Shown here one piece after another: positions 44,330-54,305 of a stretch of DNA of 64,000 nt; position 1 is the stretch's first letter, and every line of letters begins with the position of its first letter. The notes beneath the pieces are model-generated. The model made no database searches. It saw nothing but the letters and a program-made list of their open reading frames with translations, and was not told the origin of the DNA. This DNA comes from Stutzerimonas stutzeri RCH2 (lineage in GTDB: Bacteria > Pseudomonadota > Gammaproteobacteria > Pseudomonadales > Pseudomonadaceae). The DNA lies in contig NC_019936.1 in assembly GCF_000327065.1 (NCBI RefSeq), positions 682,001 to 746,000 on the forward strand. The letters are read 5' to 3'. The position numbers and the translations under genes were made by a program.

Positions 44330-45883
44330 ATGTCCGCACCGGATCAGAAACGCCGCCAACTGCTGCAGGGCATCGGCGCCGGCCTCGCCCTGCCGGCTCT
44401 GGGCGTTGCGCCCGCCATTATCGCCGCGCCGCGCGAACGCCCGCAGATGCTTGACGGTGTGCAATCCGGTGACGTGGCGGGCGACCGCGCGCTGATCTGG
44501 AGCCGCTGCGACCGCCCCGGCCGCCTGATCGTCGAGTGGGATACGCGCAGTCGCTTCGGCAATCCGCGGCGCATGGTTTCTTCGATCACCGATGCCGGCC
44601 AGGACTTCACTGCCCGCGTCGACCTGCGCGGGCTGCCGGCGGATCAATCGATCTTCTACCGCGCGCGCTTTGAAGATGCCCGCAGCGGCATGCTCAGCGA
44701 GCCCTGGTTCGGCCATCTGCGCAGCGCACCAACGCGCCCGCGCGACATTCGCTTCGTCTGGGGCGGTGACACCTGTGGCCAGGGTTACGGCATCAACCCG
44801 GACTTCGGCGGCATGCGCATCTACGAAAGCATGCGCATGCGCCGGCCGGATTTCTTCCTGCACAGCGGCGATGTGATCTATGCCGACGGGCCGATCCCCG
44901 CCGAGGTTACCGCCGAGGACGGCAGCATCTGGCGCAACCTGGTCACCGAGGAAAAGAGCAAGGTTGCCGAGACGCTCAACGAGTTTCGCGGCAACTACCG
45001 CTACAACCTGCTGGACGAGAACCTCCGGGCCTTCAACGCCGAGGTGCCGCAGATCTGGCAGTGGGACGATCACGAGGTGACCAACAACTGGTCGCCGAGC
45101 AAGCAACTGGACGACCGCTATCAGCAGGTGCGCGACATCGATACCCTGGTGCAGCGCGCCCGCCAGGCCTATCTCGAATACGCGCCGATGCGCATGGCCC
45201 GTGGCGACACGCAGGGGCGCATCTATCGCAAAGTCAGCTACGGGCCGCTGCTGGATGTGTTCGTGCTGGACATGCGCAGCTACCGCGGGCCGAACACCCA
45301 TAATCTGCAAACGGAGCAGGGCGCGGATACGGTATTTCTCGGCCGCGAGCAGCTGCGCTGGCTCAAGCGCGAGCTGCGGGCATCGCGCGCGACCTGGAAG
45401 GTCATCGCCGCCGACATGCCCATCGGCCTGCACGTACCGGACGGCCCGCGTTGGGAGGCGATCGCCAATGGCCATGACGGCGAGGCGCTTGGCCGCGAGC
45501 TGGAAATCGCCGAGCTGCTGACCTTCATCCAGCGCGCGCGAGTGCGCAACACTGTCTGGCTGACCGCGGATGTGCATTACTGCGCGGCGCATTACTACCA
45601 CCCCAATCGCGCGGCCTATCAGCAGTTCGAGCCGTTCTGGGAATTCGTCGCAGGCCCGCTGAATGCCGGCAGCTTCGGGCCGAACCCGCTGGACGGCACC
45701 TTCGGCCCGGAGGTGGTGTTCCAGAAGGCGCCGCCAACTGCGAACAGCTCGCCGCGGGCAGGCTTCCAGTTCTTCGGCGAGGTGGAGATCGACGCGCAGA
45801 CCGCCGCGTTGCAGGTAAGCCTGCGCGACATCGACGGCACGGTGGTCTACAGCCAGACGCTGGAGCCCTGGCAGCAGGCCTGA
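44330..45883 (+). CDS. phoD: PhoD-like alkaline phosphatase/phosphodiesterase
   Basis: A 517-residue protein with a Tat-type signal (KRRQLLQGIGAGLALP) and a PhoD metallophosphatase domain. Metal-site segments seen are WGGDTCGQG, FFLHSGDVIYADG, WDDHEVTNNW, ADMPIGLH and LTADVHYCAAHYY. PhoD enzymes cleave phosphomono- and diesters outside the cytoplasm with Ca/Fe cofactors. ATG 44330 is preceded by AAGGAG eight bases away. No Pho box was recognised. The gene converges with eutC with six bases between stops. Confidence 0.92.
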   Translation: MSAPDQKRRQLLQGIGAGLALPALGVAPAIIAAPRERPQMLDGVQSGDVAGDRALIWSRCDRPGRLIVEWDTRSRFGNPRRMVSSITDAGQDFTARVDLRGLPADQSIFYRARFEDARSGMLSEPWFGHLRSAPTRPRDIRFVWGGDTCGQGYGINPDFGGMRIYESMRMRRPDFFLHSGDVIYADGPIPAEVTAEDGSIWRNLVTEEKSKVAETLNEFRGNYRYNLLDENLRAFNAEVPQIWQWDDHEVTNNWSPSKQLDDRYQQVRDIDTLVQRARQAYLEYAPMRMARGDTQGRIYRKVSYGPLLDVFVLDMRSYRGPNTHNLQTEQGADTVFLGREQLRWLKRELRASRATWKVIAADMPIGLHVPDGPRWEAIANGHDGEALGRELEIAELLTFIQRARVRNTVWLTADVHYCAAHYYHPNRAAYQQFEPFWEFVAGPLNAGSFGPNPLDGTFGPEVVFQKAPPTANSSPRAGFQFFGEVEIDAQTAALQVSLRDIDGTVVYSQTLEPWQQA

Positions 45884-45889
45884 ACCGGC

Positions 45890-46684
45890 TCAGCCGAGCA
45901 GAAAGTTGCCGGCGCGAGGTTCGCCTTCCAGCGCCGCTACTTCCGCTTCGTCCTTGAGCTGTACGCCGGAGAGCTGTCGGCGGCTGGCTTCGCGCATCAG
46001 ATAGAGCAGGCGGTGCGCGGCGAGGTTGTAGCTCAGGCCCTCGGGGCGAATGTTGGAAATGCAGTTGCGCTGCGCATCGTGCCGGCCGACCTCTGGCGCC
46101 CAGGTGAAGTACAGGCCCAGGCTGTCCGGTGAGCTGAGCCCTGGGCGTTCGCCGAGCAGAATGACCACCATGCGCGCCTTGAGGCGCTGGCCGATTTCGT
46201 CGGCAATCGCCACGCGGCCCTGCTCGACCAGGATAATCGGCCCGAGCGACCAGCCTTCGGCCTGACAGTGCTCGGCGATCTTCAAGGCCATCGGTGCGGC
46301 GTGGCGTTGCACGGCCAGGGCGGAGAGGCCGTCGGCGATCACCAGCGCCAGATCGCAGCCTTCGCCAGCGTGCTCGTCGAGCGTCGCGGCGCTGGCTTCG
46401 TCGAGGCGCCGACCGAGGTCGGGACGCTGCAGATAGATCTGCCGGTCTGAAGCAGCACTGCGCAGGTGCAGGCAGCCAAGTTTATGCTTCTCCAGCTCGC
46501 CAGCCAGCGCTGCGCAATCCAGCGGCAGATGCACCGCGTCGCGCGCCTGGGCATGGGCGAACTGGAAATCCAGCTGCGCGTCGGTGGGCAGGCTGACACC
46601 AGCCCGGCCAAGGGCGATGCGTGCCGGGGTCAGCTGGCGCAGGTGCTGCCAGGGGTTTTCGGTGGTGGGGGAGCGGTCGGGCAT
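45890..46684 (-). CDS. eutC: ethanolamine ammonia-lyase small subunit
   Basis: A 264-residue EutC protein, the B12-binding small chain of adenosylcobalamin-dependent ethanolamine ammonia-lyase, which converts ethanolamine to acetaldehyde and ammonia. Typical segments are [60 protein letters not shown]. It follows eutB across an 85-base gap that carries a hairpin repeat. Confidence 0.96.
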   Translation of the reverse strand: MPDRSPTTENPWQHLRQLTPARIALGRAGVSLPTDAQLDFQFAHAQARDAVHLPLDCAALAGELEKHKLGCLHLRSAASDRQIYLQRPDLGRRLDEASAATLDEHAGEGCDLALVIADGLSALAVQRHAAPMALKIAEHCQAEGWSLGPIILVEQGRVAIADEIGQRLKARMVVILLGERPGLSSPDSLGLYFTWAPEVGRHDAQRNCISNIRPEGLSYNLAAHRLLYLMREASRRQLSGVQLKDEAEVAALEGEPRAGNFLLG

Positions 46685-46713
46685 GGCTACCTCGGAGCGT
46701 GACGGTCAGCCGC

Positions 46714-46739
46714 GTGGAAAAGCGTGCAGCGTTTTCCAC
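46714..46739. repeat. dispersed hairpin repeat, eutB-eutC gap
   Basis: A GTGGAAAA ... TTTTCCAC hairpin in the 85-base gap between eutB and eutC, the same family as at 13322 and 54207. It has no T-run, so it is not a standard terminator, but it may affect transcript stability between the two subunit genes. Confidence 0.7.
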
Positions 46740-46769
46740 CTGAGGATGGGCGAGGAAACGAGAGCGGCT

Positions 46770-48161
46770 TCATGCCATTTTCTCCAGCGCCCGGCGGAAG
46801 GCTTCGGGCAGCTCGCGGCCGAGCTGCAGGCGATTGCCGTCCTGGCGGAGGATCTGCATCTTCGCCAGCCATTCCTCGAATTCCGGCGCGGGCCTGAGGC
46901 CGAGCACCTGGCGCACGTAGAGCGCGTCGTGGAAGGAGGTGGTCTGGTAGTTGAGCATCACGTCGTCCGAGCCCGGGATGCCCATGATGAAGTTGATGCC
47001 CGCCGTGCCGAGCAGGGTCAGCAGCATGTCCATGTCGTCCTGATCGGCTTCGGCGTGGTTGGTGTAGCAGATGTCGCACCCCATGGGCACGCCGAGCAGC
47101 TTGCCGCAGAAGTGGTCTTCCAGCCCGGCGCGGATGATCTGCTTGCCGTTGTAGAGGTACTCCGGGCCGATAAAGCCCACCACGGTGTTCACCAGCAGCG
47201 GCTTGTAGCTGCGTGCGACGGCGTAGGCGCGGGCTTCGCAGGTCTGCTGATCGACGCCGTGGTGGGCGTTGGCCGAGAGCGCGCTGCCCTGGCCGGTCTC
47301 GAAATACATGAGGTTGTCGCCGAGGGTGCCGCGGTTCTGCGACAGCCCGGCCTCGTAGCCTTCCTGCAGGGTCGCCAGGCTGATGCCGAAGCTGGCGTTG
47401 GCCGCCTCGGTGCCGGCGATGGACTGGAACACCAGATCCAGCGGTGCGCCGCGGTTGATCGCCTCGATGGACGTGGTGACGTGGGTGAGGATGCAGGCCT
47501 GGGTCGGAATCTCGTAGCGGCCGATCACCGCGTCGAGCATTTTCAGCAACTCGCAGATGCCGCTGGTGCTGTCGGTGGCCGGGTTGATGCCGATCACCGC
47601 ATCGCCGTTGCCGTAGAGCAGGCCGTCGAGGATGCTCGCGGCGATGCCGGCCCCGTGGTCGGTCGGGTGATTGGGCTGCAGCCGGGTGGACATGCGCCCG
47701 GCCAGCCCGATGGTGTTGCGAAAGCGGGTGACGACCCGGACCTTCTGCGCGACCAGGATCAGGTCCTGCACGCGCATGATCTTCGACACCGCGGCGACCA
47801 TCTCCGGCGTCAGGCCAGGTGCCAGAGCCTTTAGCGACGACTCGTTAGCATCATCGCCGAGCAGCCAGTTGCGGAAATCGCCCACGGTCAGGTGGCTGAC
47901 CGGGGCGAAGGCCGCGTCGTCGTGGCTGTCGATGATCAGCCGGGTCACTTCATCACTTTCGTAGGGAATCAGCGCTTCTTCGAGAAAGCGCTTGAGCGGC
48001 ACCGCTGCCAGGCACATCTGCGCCGCCACGCGTTCGGCGTCGCTGTCGGCCGCGACTCCGGCGAGCAGGTCGCCGGAGCGTGCCGGGCTGGCCTTGGCCA
48101 TCACCTCGCGCAGGTCGTCGAAGCGCCAGGTGGTGCCGCCCACGCTGTGCGAGTACGCCAT
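46770..48161 (-). CDS. eutB: ethanolamine ammonia-lyase large subunit
   Basis: A 463-residue catalytic large chain with the EutB pattern (NHPTDHGAGIAASILDGLLYGNGDAVIGINPATDS region, IAGTEAANASFGI, FETGQGSALSANAHHGVDQ, GVPMGCDICYTNHAEADQDDM). ATG 48161 has GGAGG upstream; the much longer open frame in the same phase is only an overlap with the permease gene. It forms the heteromer with EutC. No microcompartment genes are near, so this is the simple, Pseudomonas-type pathway. Confidence 0.97.
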   Translation of the reverse strand: MAYSHSVGGTTWRFDDLREVMAKASPARSGDLLAGVAADSDAERVAAQMCLAAVPLKRFLEEALIPYESDEVTRLIIDSHDDAAFAPVSHLTVGDFRNWLLGDDANESSLKALAPGLTPEMVAAVSKIMRVQDLILVAQKVRVVTRFRNTIGLAGRMSTRLQPNHPTDHGAGIAASILDGLLYGNGDAVIGINPATDSTSGICELLKMLDAVIGRYEIPTQACILTHVTTSIEAINRGAPLDLVFQSIAGTEAANASFGISLATLQEGYEAGLSQNRGTLGDNLMYFETGQGSALSANAHHGVDQQTCEARAYAVARSYKPLLVNTVVGFIGPEYLYNGKQIIRAGLEDHFCGKLLGVPMGCDICYTNHAEADQDDMDMLLTLLGTAGINFIMGIPGSDDVMLNYQTTSFHDALYVRQVLGLRPAPEFEEWLAKMQILRQDGNRLQLGRELPEAFRRALEKMA

Positions 48162-48175
48162 GTCAGCCTCCTTCT

Positions 48176-49624
48176 TCAGTGCAGCGATGCCTCGGCTTTC
48201 TCGATCGCCGCAAATTCCTCTTCCGGCGTGCCGGCCACCAGATGGTGTCGACTGTAGATCGCAAAGTAGGCGATGAAGATCCCATAGATGATCGCGGCGC
48301 CGATCACCACCCGCGGGTCGACCAGGAAGCCCGCGATGACCGCGATGCAAGCGAGAACCAGGGCAATGCCAGAAGTGACGATGCCGCCGGGGGTCTTGTA
48401 CGGGCGATGCAGGTCCGGCCGGCGCAGGCGCAGGACGATGTGCGAGGCCATCATCAAGACGTAGGAGATGGTTGCGCCGAACACCGCGACGAGGATCAGC
48501 AGGTCGCCCTGGCCGGTCAGCGACAGCAGGAAGCCGATTACGCCGGGGATCACCAGGGCCAGCACCGGCGCCTTGTTCCGGTTGGTCAGCGACAACTTGC
48601 GCGGCAGGTAACCGGCGCGCGACAGCGCAAAGATCTGTCGTGAATAGGCGTAGATGATCGAGAAGAAGCTGGCGATCAGCCCGGCCAGGCCGACCAGATT
48701 GACGAAGCCGCTCATCCAGGTTGACGACCCATAGGCGGTGGTCAGCGCTTCCACCAGCGGGTTGCCGGATGCCACCAGCGTGCTGGAGCCGGCGCCGCCT
48801 GGGCCGACCAGCAGGATCAGGCCAGCAAAGGCGACCAGTATCAGCATGGCGCCGATCAAGCCGCGCGGCATGTCGCGCTGCGGATTCTTGGTTTCCTCGG
48901 CGGCCAGCGGTACGCCTTCCACGGCGAGGAAGAACCAGATCGCGTAGGGAATTGCCGCCCAGATGCCGACGTAGCCGTAGGGCAGGAAGTTGCTGGCACC
49001 GGCAGCGGTGGTCGGGGCGATATCGAGCAGCTTGTCCACCGAGAAGTGCGGCACCATCGCCACGATGAAGACTGCCAGGGCGAGGGCAGCGACGGCGGTG
49101 ATGATGAACATCAGCTTCAGCGCCTCGCCGACACCGAAGATATGGATGCCGATGAAGATGATGTAGAAGGCGAGATAGATCATCCAGCCGCCGATGCCGA
49201 ACAGCGATTCGCAATAGGCGCCGATGAATACGGCGATGGCGGCTGGGGCGATGGCGTATTCGATCAGGATTGCCGTGCCGGTGAGAAAGCCGCCCAGCGG
49301 GCCGAAGGCGGTGCGGGCGAAGCCGTAGCCGCCGCCCGCGGTCGGGACCATCGAGGACAGCTCGGCCAGCGAGAAGCACATGCACAGGTACATGGTCGCC
49401 ATCAGCAGCGTGGCGATGAACAGCCCACCCCAGCCGCCCTGGGCCAGACCGAAGTTCCAGCCGGCATAGTCGCCGGAAATGACATAGGCGACGCCGAGGC
49501 CAACCAGCAACACCCAACCGGCGGCGCCTTTCTTCAGTTCGCGTTCCTGGAAATAACTACTGCCAACGGTTTCGAAATCGATTGCGTGGTGCGGTGGCGT
49601 TGAACGGCTGTGTTCGAGAGCCAT
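48176..49624 (-). CDS. eat: ethanolamine permease (APC family)
   Basis: A 482-residue amino acid-polyamine-organocation transporter with about 12 helices. Signature segments are SSMVPTAGGGYGFARTAFG and EGVPLAAEETKNPQRDMPRG. It lies 14 bases upstream of eutB in the same operon and imports ethanolamine. The ATG is preceded by GAGG at good spacing. A candidate sigma-54 promoter lies 40-55 bases upstream. Confidence 0.93.
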   Translation of the reverse strand: MALEHSRSTPPHHAIDFETVGSSYFQERELKKGAAGWVLLVGLGVAYVISGDYAGWNFGLAQGGWGGLFIATLLMATMYLCMCFSLAELSSMVPTAGGGYGFARTAFGPLGGFLTGTAILIEYAIAPAAIAVFIGAYCESLFGIGGWMIYLAFYIIFIGIHIFGVGEALKLMFIITAVAALALAVFIVAMVPHFSVDKLLDIAPTTAAGASNFLPYGYVGIWAAIPYAIWFFLAVEGVPLAAEETKNPQRDMPRGLIGAMLILVAFAGLILLVGPGGAGSSTLVASGNPLVEALTTAYGSSTWMSGFVNLVGLAGLIASFFSIIYAYSRQIFALSRAGYLPRKLSLTNRNKAPVLALVIPGVIGFLLSLTGQGDLLILVAVFGATISYVLMMASHIVLRLRRPDLHRPYKTPGGIVTSGIALVLACIAVIAGFLVDPRVVIGAAIIYGIFIAYFAIYSRHHLVAGTPEEEFAAIEKAEASLH

Positions 49625-49662
49625 GGGGGAATCCTCTTGGATAGGTTGGCAAGTCTCTCCCT

Positions 49663-49678
49663 AGCAAGCGTCATGCCC
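49663..49678 (-). promoter_or_regulatory. candidate sigma-54 promoter of eat-eutBC
   Basis: Read on the minus strand, GGGCATGACGCTTGCT fits the -24/-12 pattern TGGCAC-N5-TTGCW with two mismatches; the invariant GG and GC lie ten bases apart. The start codon is about 40 bases downstream. In P. aeruginosa ethanolamine genes are reported to depend on a sigma-54 activator, which agrees, but this site is a hand match only. Confidence 0.5.
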
Positions 49679-49820
49679 CACGCTACAAACCGGTGTTTGC
49701 AGTGATTTGTCAGCCAAGTTCGGCAGGAACGCACCTTTTGCGTGCTCCGCAGCACCACGGCGGAGCCCGGCAGGCGTCTTGTTCAAGGCATGGGCGGCAT
49801 GCGCCGCCCATGCTGATCCA

Positions 49821-51341
49821 TCAGAAGAAGCCCAGCGGATTGATGTCGTAGCTGATCAGCAGATTCTTGGTCTGCTGGTAGCTGTCGAGGATCATCTTGT
49901 GGGTTTCGCGCCCGACGCCGGACCTCTTGTAGCCACCGAACGCGGCATGCGCCGGGTAGAGGTGGTAGCAGTTGGTCCAGACGCGGCCGGCCTTGATGGC
50001 CCGGCCCATGCGGTAGGCGCGGTTGATGTCGCGGGTCCAGACACCGGCGCCGAGGCCGTACTCGGTGTCGTTGGCGATCGCCAGGGCTTCGGCTTCATCC
50101 TTGAAGGTGGTGACGCCGATCACCGGGCCGAAGATCTCCTCTTGGAATACACGCATCTGGTTGGTGCCCTTGAGCAGGGTCGGCTGGATGTAATAGCCGG
50201 TGGCGAGCGAGCCTTCGAGCTTCTCCGCTGCGCCGCCGGTGAGCACCTCCGCGCCTTCGCCCTTGGCGATTTCCAGATAGGACATGATCTTGTCGAACTG
50301 CTGCTGGCTGGCCTGGGCGCCGACCATGGTCTCGGTGTCCAGCGGGTCGCCACGCTTGATCTGCGCGACCTTCTTCATCACCGCTTCCATGAAGGGTGCA
50401 TAGATCGACTCCTGCACCAGCGCGCGCGACGGGCAGGTGCACACTTCGCCCTGGTTGAAGAAGCCCAGTACCAGGCCTTCGGCGGCCTTCTCGATGAAGG
50501 TCGGCTCGGCCTGCATGATGTCTTCGAAGTAGATGTTCGGGCTCTTGCCGCCCAGCTCGACGGTGCTCGGGATGATGGCCTCGGCGGCGCGCTTCATGAT
50601 GTGCGAGCCCACCGGTGTGGAGCCGGTGAAGGCGATCTTGGCGATGCGCTTGCTGCTGGCCAGGGCCTCGCCGGCCTCACGACCGTAGCCTTGCACCACG
50701 TTGAGCACGCCCGGTGGCAGCAGGTCGCCGATGACCTCCATCAGTACCGTGATACCCAGCGGTGTCTGCTCGGCCGGTTTCAGCACTACGCAGTTACCAG
50801 CAGCCAGGGCCGGAGCCAGTTTCCAGGCGGCCATCAGGATCGGGAAGTTCCACGGGATGATCTGCCCGACCACGCCCAGTGGTTCGTGGAAGTGATAGGC
50901 CGCAGTGTGCTCGTCGATTTCGGCGCTGGTGCCCTCCTGGGCGCGGATGCAGCCGGCGAAGTAGCGGAAGTGGTCAGCGGCCAGCGGGATATCGGCGTTC
51001 AGCGTTTCGCGCACCGCCTTGCCGTTGTCCCAGGTTTCGGTGACGGCGAGCATCTCCAGGTTCTGCTCGATGCGATCGGCGATCTGCAGCAGGATCAGCG
51101 AGCGCGCCTGCACGCTGGTCTTGCCCCAGGCGTCGGCCGCTGCATGGGCGGCGTCCAGGGCTTTCTCGATATCGGCGGCGTCGGAGCGCGGAAATTCGGC
51201 AATCGGCTGGCCGTTAACCGGAGAGAGGTTGGTGAAATACTGCCCGTTGACTGGCTCGACAAACTCGCCATTGATGAAGTTGCCGTAGCGGGCCTTGAGG
51301 GTAACGAGGGCACCGGCGGTGCCGGGAGGGGCGTAGATCAT
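49821..51341 (-). CDS. exaC: NAD-dependent acetaldehyde dehydrogenase
   Basis: A 506-residue aldehyde dehydrogenase of the ExaC/AldB type. Motifs are [32 protein letters not shown], catalytic ELGGKSPNI and the cysteine in [12 protein letters not shown], with FGPVIGV near the end. It would oxidise the acetaldehyde released by EutBC to acetate. It is in the same direction as eat but 196 bases upstream, so it has its own promoter. ATG 51341 was chosen since the frame before it is not conserved in type. Confidence 0.95.
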   Translation of the reverse strand: MIYAPPGTAGALVTLKARYGNFINGEFVEPVNGQYFTNLSPVNGQPIAEFPRSDAADIEKALDAAHAAADAWGKTSVQARSLILLQIADRIEQNLEMLAVTETWDNGKAVRETLNADIPLAADHFRYFAGCIRAQEGTSAEIDEHTAAYHFHEPLGVVGQIIPWNFPILMAAWKLAPALAAGNCVVLKPAEQTPLGITVLMEVIGDLLPPGVLNVVQGYGREAGEALASSKRIAKIAFTGSTPVGSHIMKRAAEAIIPSTVELGGKSPNIYFEDIMQAEPTFIEKAAEGLVLGFFNQGEVCTCPSRALVQESIYAPFMEAVMKKVAQIKRGDPLDTETMVGAQASQQQFDKIMSYLEIAKGEGAEVLTGGAAEKLEGSLATGYYIQPTLLKGTNQMRVFQEEIFGPVIGVTTFKDEAEALAIANDTEYGLGAGVWTRDINRAYRMGRAIKAGRVWTNCYHLYPAHAAFGGYKRSGVGRETHKMILDSYQQTKNLLISYDINPLGFF

Positions 51342-51465
51342 GGGGGGCTCCAGTTTGTTCTTGGATGGAGATTCGCTGCACAAAGCGTAGATCAGGACTT
51401 GAATACTGTCGCGGCGGCCAGGGGCGCTTTTTGAGGCGGCAAAGCGAGCGCTGCCGCGCAGTCGG

Positions 51466-51490
51466 GCCGGGGACAGGAGCCCCGGCCCAG
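51466..51490 (-). terminator. strong hairpin downstream of the iron alcohol dehydrogenase
   Basis: A nine-base-pair stem GGGCCGGGG / CCCCGGCCC with a seven-base loop lies 6 bases past the dehydrogenase stop. It lacks a clear T-run on the minus strand, so it is a weak terminator or a transcript-end stabiliser. Confidence 0.55.
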
Positions 51491-51495
51491 GGGGG

Positions 51496-52644
51496 TCAGA
51501 GGGCGCTGTGGAAGATGGCTTCGATTTCCTCTTGCGTGGCGCGGCGCGGGTTGGTCAGGCCGCAGGCATCGTTCATGGCGTTGGCAGCCAGGGTCGGGAT
51601 GTCATCGGCCTTGGCGCCAAGCTCGGCAAGGCCACCGGGGATGCCAATGTCCTGCGACAGGGTGCGAATTGCCGCGAGTGCCGCCTCGGCGCCCTGTGTG
51701 GCATCGAGCCCGCGGGTCTCAACGCCCATCGCGGTGGCGATGTCGCGCAGGCGTTCGGGGCAGACGCTGGCGTTGTAGCTCTCCACGTGAGGCAGCAGTA
51801 CGGCATTGCAGACGCCATGCGGCAGATCGTAGAAGCCGCCGAGCTGGTGAGCCATGGCATGAACGTAGCCCAGCGAGGCGTTGTTGAACGCCATTCCGGC
51901 AAGGAACTGCGCATAGGCCATGGCTTCGCGCGCGGGCATGTCGCTGCCGCTCGCGACGGCGGTACGCAGGTTGGCCGAGATCAGTTCGATGGCCTTGAGC
52001 GCGCAGGCGTCGGTGATCGGTGTGGCGGCGGTCGAGACATAGGCTTCGACTGCGTGGGTGAGGGCGTCCATGCCGGTAGCGGCGGTCAGCCCCTTGGGCA
52101 TCGCCACCATCAACGCCGGGTCGTTCACCGACAGCAGCGGCGTGACATTGCGATCGACGATGGCCATTTTTACGTGGCGGCTCTCGTCGGTGATGATGCA
52201 GAAGCGGGTCATCTCGCTGGCGGTGCCGGCGGTGGTGTTGATCGCTACCAGTGGCAGTTGCGGTTTGGCGGAGCGGTCGACGCCTTCGTAGTCGGCGATA
52301 TGTCCGCCATTGGTGGCGCACAGGGCGATGCCCTTGGCGCAGTCATGGGGCGAGCCGCCGCCGAGCGAAATGATGAAGTCGCAAGCGCTTTCGCGCAGCT
52401 GGCTCAGGCCCTTCTCGACGTTGCCAACGGTTGGATTGGGTTGTGCGCCGTCGAATACGACGGATTGGATATCCGCGGCAGCCAGCAGCGTCGCGACCTT
52501 TTCGGCCACGCCTGCGCGAGCCAGCCCGACGTCGGTAACGATCAGCGCTTTGCGAAAGCCATAGTTGGCGATGGCGACCATCGCTTCATCGAGGCTTCCG
52601 ATGCCCATCATGTTCACCGCGGGTATGAAGAAGGTGCTGCTCAT
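51496..52644 (-). CDS. iron-containing alcohol dehydrogenase
   Basis: A 382-residue group III dehydrogenase. Visible are [30 protein letters not shown], a family signature containing [13 protein letters not shown], and metal ligands in [12 protein letters not shown] and [13 protein letters not shown]. It could interconvert acetaldehyde and ethanol. It lies between exaC and mpl, where P. aeruginosa has the regulator gene for ethanolamine use. ATG 52644 is preceded by a purine-rich stretch (GGGGA); the longer frame upstream is not conserved in type. Confidence 0.92.
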   Translation of the reverse strand: MSSTFFIPAVNMMGIGSLDEAMVAIANYGFRKALIVTDVGLARAGVAEKVATLLAAADIQSVVFDGAQPNPTVGNVEKGLSQLRESACDFIISLGGGSPHDCAKGIALCATNGGHIADYEGVDRSAKPQLPLVAINTTAGTASEMTRFCIITDESRHVKMAIVDRNVTPLLSVNDPALMVAMPKGLTAATGMDALTHAVEAYVSTAATPITDACALKAIELISANLRTAVASGSDMPAREAMAYAQFLAGMAFNNASLGYVHAMAHQLGGFYDLPHGVCNAVLLPHVESYNASVCPERLRDIATAMGVETRGLDATQGAEAALAAIRTLSQDIGIPGGLAELGAKADDIPTLAANAMNDACGLTNPRRATQEEIEAIFHSAL

Positions 52645-52848
52645 GGAAAGTCCCCTGTGCTTGTCTGAAAACTGGTCTCGCAGCATCGCATCTGGATCAG
52701 GCGGCGGAATGACCTGGCTCAAGAAGATGACCGCTCAGTCGGGTTTCGGGCCCCGCGTCTGACCAACGGCGTCTGGTCGGCTGGTATGGGCTGCTGTGCT
52801 AACCTGCGTCGCAGTTTTCAGCGGGTCTGACCGCTTCAGAGGGCATCC

Positions 52849-54198
52849 ATGCATATCCATATTCTCGGCATCTGCGGCACCTTCATGGGTTCGCTCGCGG
52901 TGCTGGCCAAGGAACTCGGGCATCGGGTCACCGGTTCCGACGCCAACGTCTATCCCCCGATGAGCACCCAGTTGCAGGCTCAGGGCATCGAGCTGACCCA
53001 GGGCTACGAGCCGAGTCAGCTCGAGCCGGCGCCGGATCTGGTGGTGATCGGTAATGCGCTGTCGCGCAGCAACCCGGCGGTGGAGTACGTGCTGAACAAG
53101 GGCCTGCCCTATGTCTCCGGTCCGCAGTGGCTGGCCGATCACGTGCTGCAGGGGCGCTGGGTGCTGGCTGCGGCCGGCACCCACGGCAAGACCACCACCA
53201 GCAGCATGCTGGCCTGGGTGCTGGAACATGCCGGCATGAGCCCGGGCTTTCTCATCGGTGGCGTGCCGCAGAATTTCGGCATCTCCGCGCGCCTGGGTGG
53301 CACGCCGTTCTTCGTGGTGGAGGCCGACGAGTACGACAGCGCCTTCTTCGACAAGCGCAGCAAGTTCGTCCACTACCGCCCGCGCACGGCGATCCTGAAC
53401 AACCTGGAATTCGATCACGCGGACATCTTCCCGGACCTCGCGGCCATCGAGCGGCAGTTCCACCACCTGGTGCGTACCGTGCCCAGCGAAGGGCTGGTCA
53501 TCCATCCCGAGTCCGAACAAGCGCTCAAACGCGTGATCGGCATGGGCTGCTGGACGCCGGTGCAGACCACCGGGGATGGCGGTCAGTGGCAGGCGAAACT
53601 GCTCAGCGCCGACGGTTCGCGCTTCGAAGTGATCTTCGATGGTGCCGTGCAGGGCGTGGTCGAGTGGGAGCTGACCGGCCAGCACAACGTCAACAATGCG
53701 CTGGCGACGCTCGCCGCGGCCCGCCACGTCGGTGTGCTGCCGAAGCAGGGCGCCGAGGCGCTGAGCGAATTCCGTAGCGTCAAGCGGCGCATGGAGAAGG
53801 TCGCCGAGGTCAATGGCGTGACCATCTATGACGATTTTGCCCATCACCCCACGGCTATCGCAACCACCCTCGACGGGCTGCGCAAGCGTGTGGGCGATAC
53901 ACCGATCATCGCGGTGATCGAGCCACGCTCCAACTCGATGAAGCTCGGCGCGCACCGCGAGGGCCTTGCTGAATCCGTGGCACTGGCCGATCAGGCGATC
54001 TGGTACGCGCCTGCCAACCTTGGCTGGGACCTGGCCGCCACCGTCGCCGGCTCGCCGGTGGAGACTACGGTGTGCGATTCGCTGGAGGCGATCATCGCCA
54101 AGGTGAAAGCTGACGCCGTGCCGGGCACCCAGGTGGTGGTGATGAGCAATGGCGGTTTTGGCGGCTTGCACGGCAGGCTGGCCGCGGCGTTGAGCTGA
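52849..54198 (+). CDS. mpl: UDP-N-acetylmuramate:tripeptide ligase
   Basis: A 449-residue Mur-ligase-family enzyme that attaches recycled tripeptide to UDP-MurNAc in peptidoglycan recycling. Segments seen are MHIHILGICGTFMGSLAVLA, AGTHGKTTTSSMLAW (ATP site), EADEYDSAFFDKRSKF and YDDFAHHPTAI. It is transcribed divergently from the alcohol dehydrogenase gene. Confidence 0.97.
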   Translation: MHIHILGICGTFMGSLAVLAKELGHRVTGSDANVYPPMSTQLQAQGIELTQGYEPSQLEPAPDLVVIGNALSRSNPAVEYVLNKGLPYVSGPQWLADHVLQGRWVLAAAGTHGKTTTSSMLAWVLEHAGMSPGFLIGGVPQNFGISARLGGTPFFVVEADEYDSAFFDKRSKFVHYRPRTAILNNLEFDHADIFPDLAAIERQFHHLVRTVPSEGLVIHPESEQALKRVIGMGCWTPVQTTGDGGQWQAKLLSADGSRFEVIFDGAVQGVVEWELTGQHNVNNALATLAAARHVGVLPKQGAEALSEFRSVKRRMEKVAEVNGVTIYDDFAHHPTAIATTLDGLRKRVGDTPIIAVIEPRSNSMKLGAHREGLAESVALADQAIWYAPANLGWDLAATVAGSPVETTVCDSLEAIIAKVKADAVPGTQVVVMSNGGFGGLHGRLAAALS

Positions 54199-54206
54199 TT
54201 GTTCAA

Positions 54207-54238
54207 GGTGGAAAACGCTTCGCGGTTTTCCACCCTAC
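54207..54238. repeat. dispersed hairpin repeat, mpl-ubiX gap
   Basis: A ten-base-pair hairpin GGTGGAAAAC / GTTTTCCACC followed by CTAC; a partial copy, GTAGGGT, follows at about 54251. It is the best-preserved member of the family also found at 13322 and 46714. Confidence 0.75.
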
Positions 54239-54305
54239 GCTGATCATGGGTAGGGTAGAAATCGCCGAAGGCATTTCCACGCGCATCGCATCAGGAGCAG
54301 ATTGA

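Noticed and set aside
46770..49517. 915-residue frame extending eutB into the permease region
   Set aside because: Upstream half is Arg/Gly/His-rich shadow of the permease; eutB has its own ATG and ribosome binding site at 48161.
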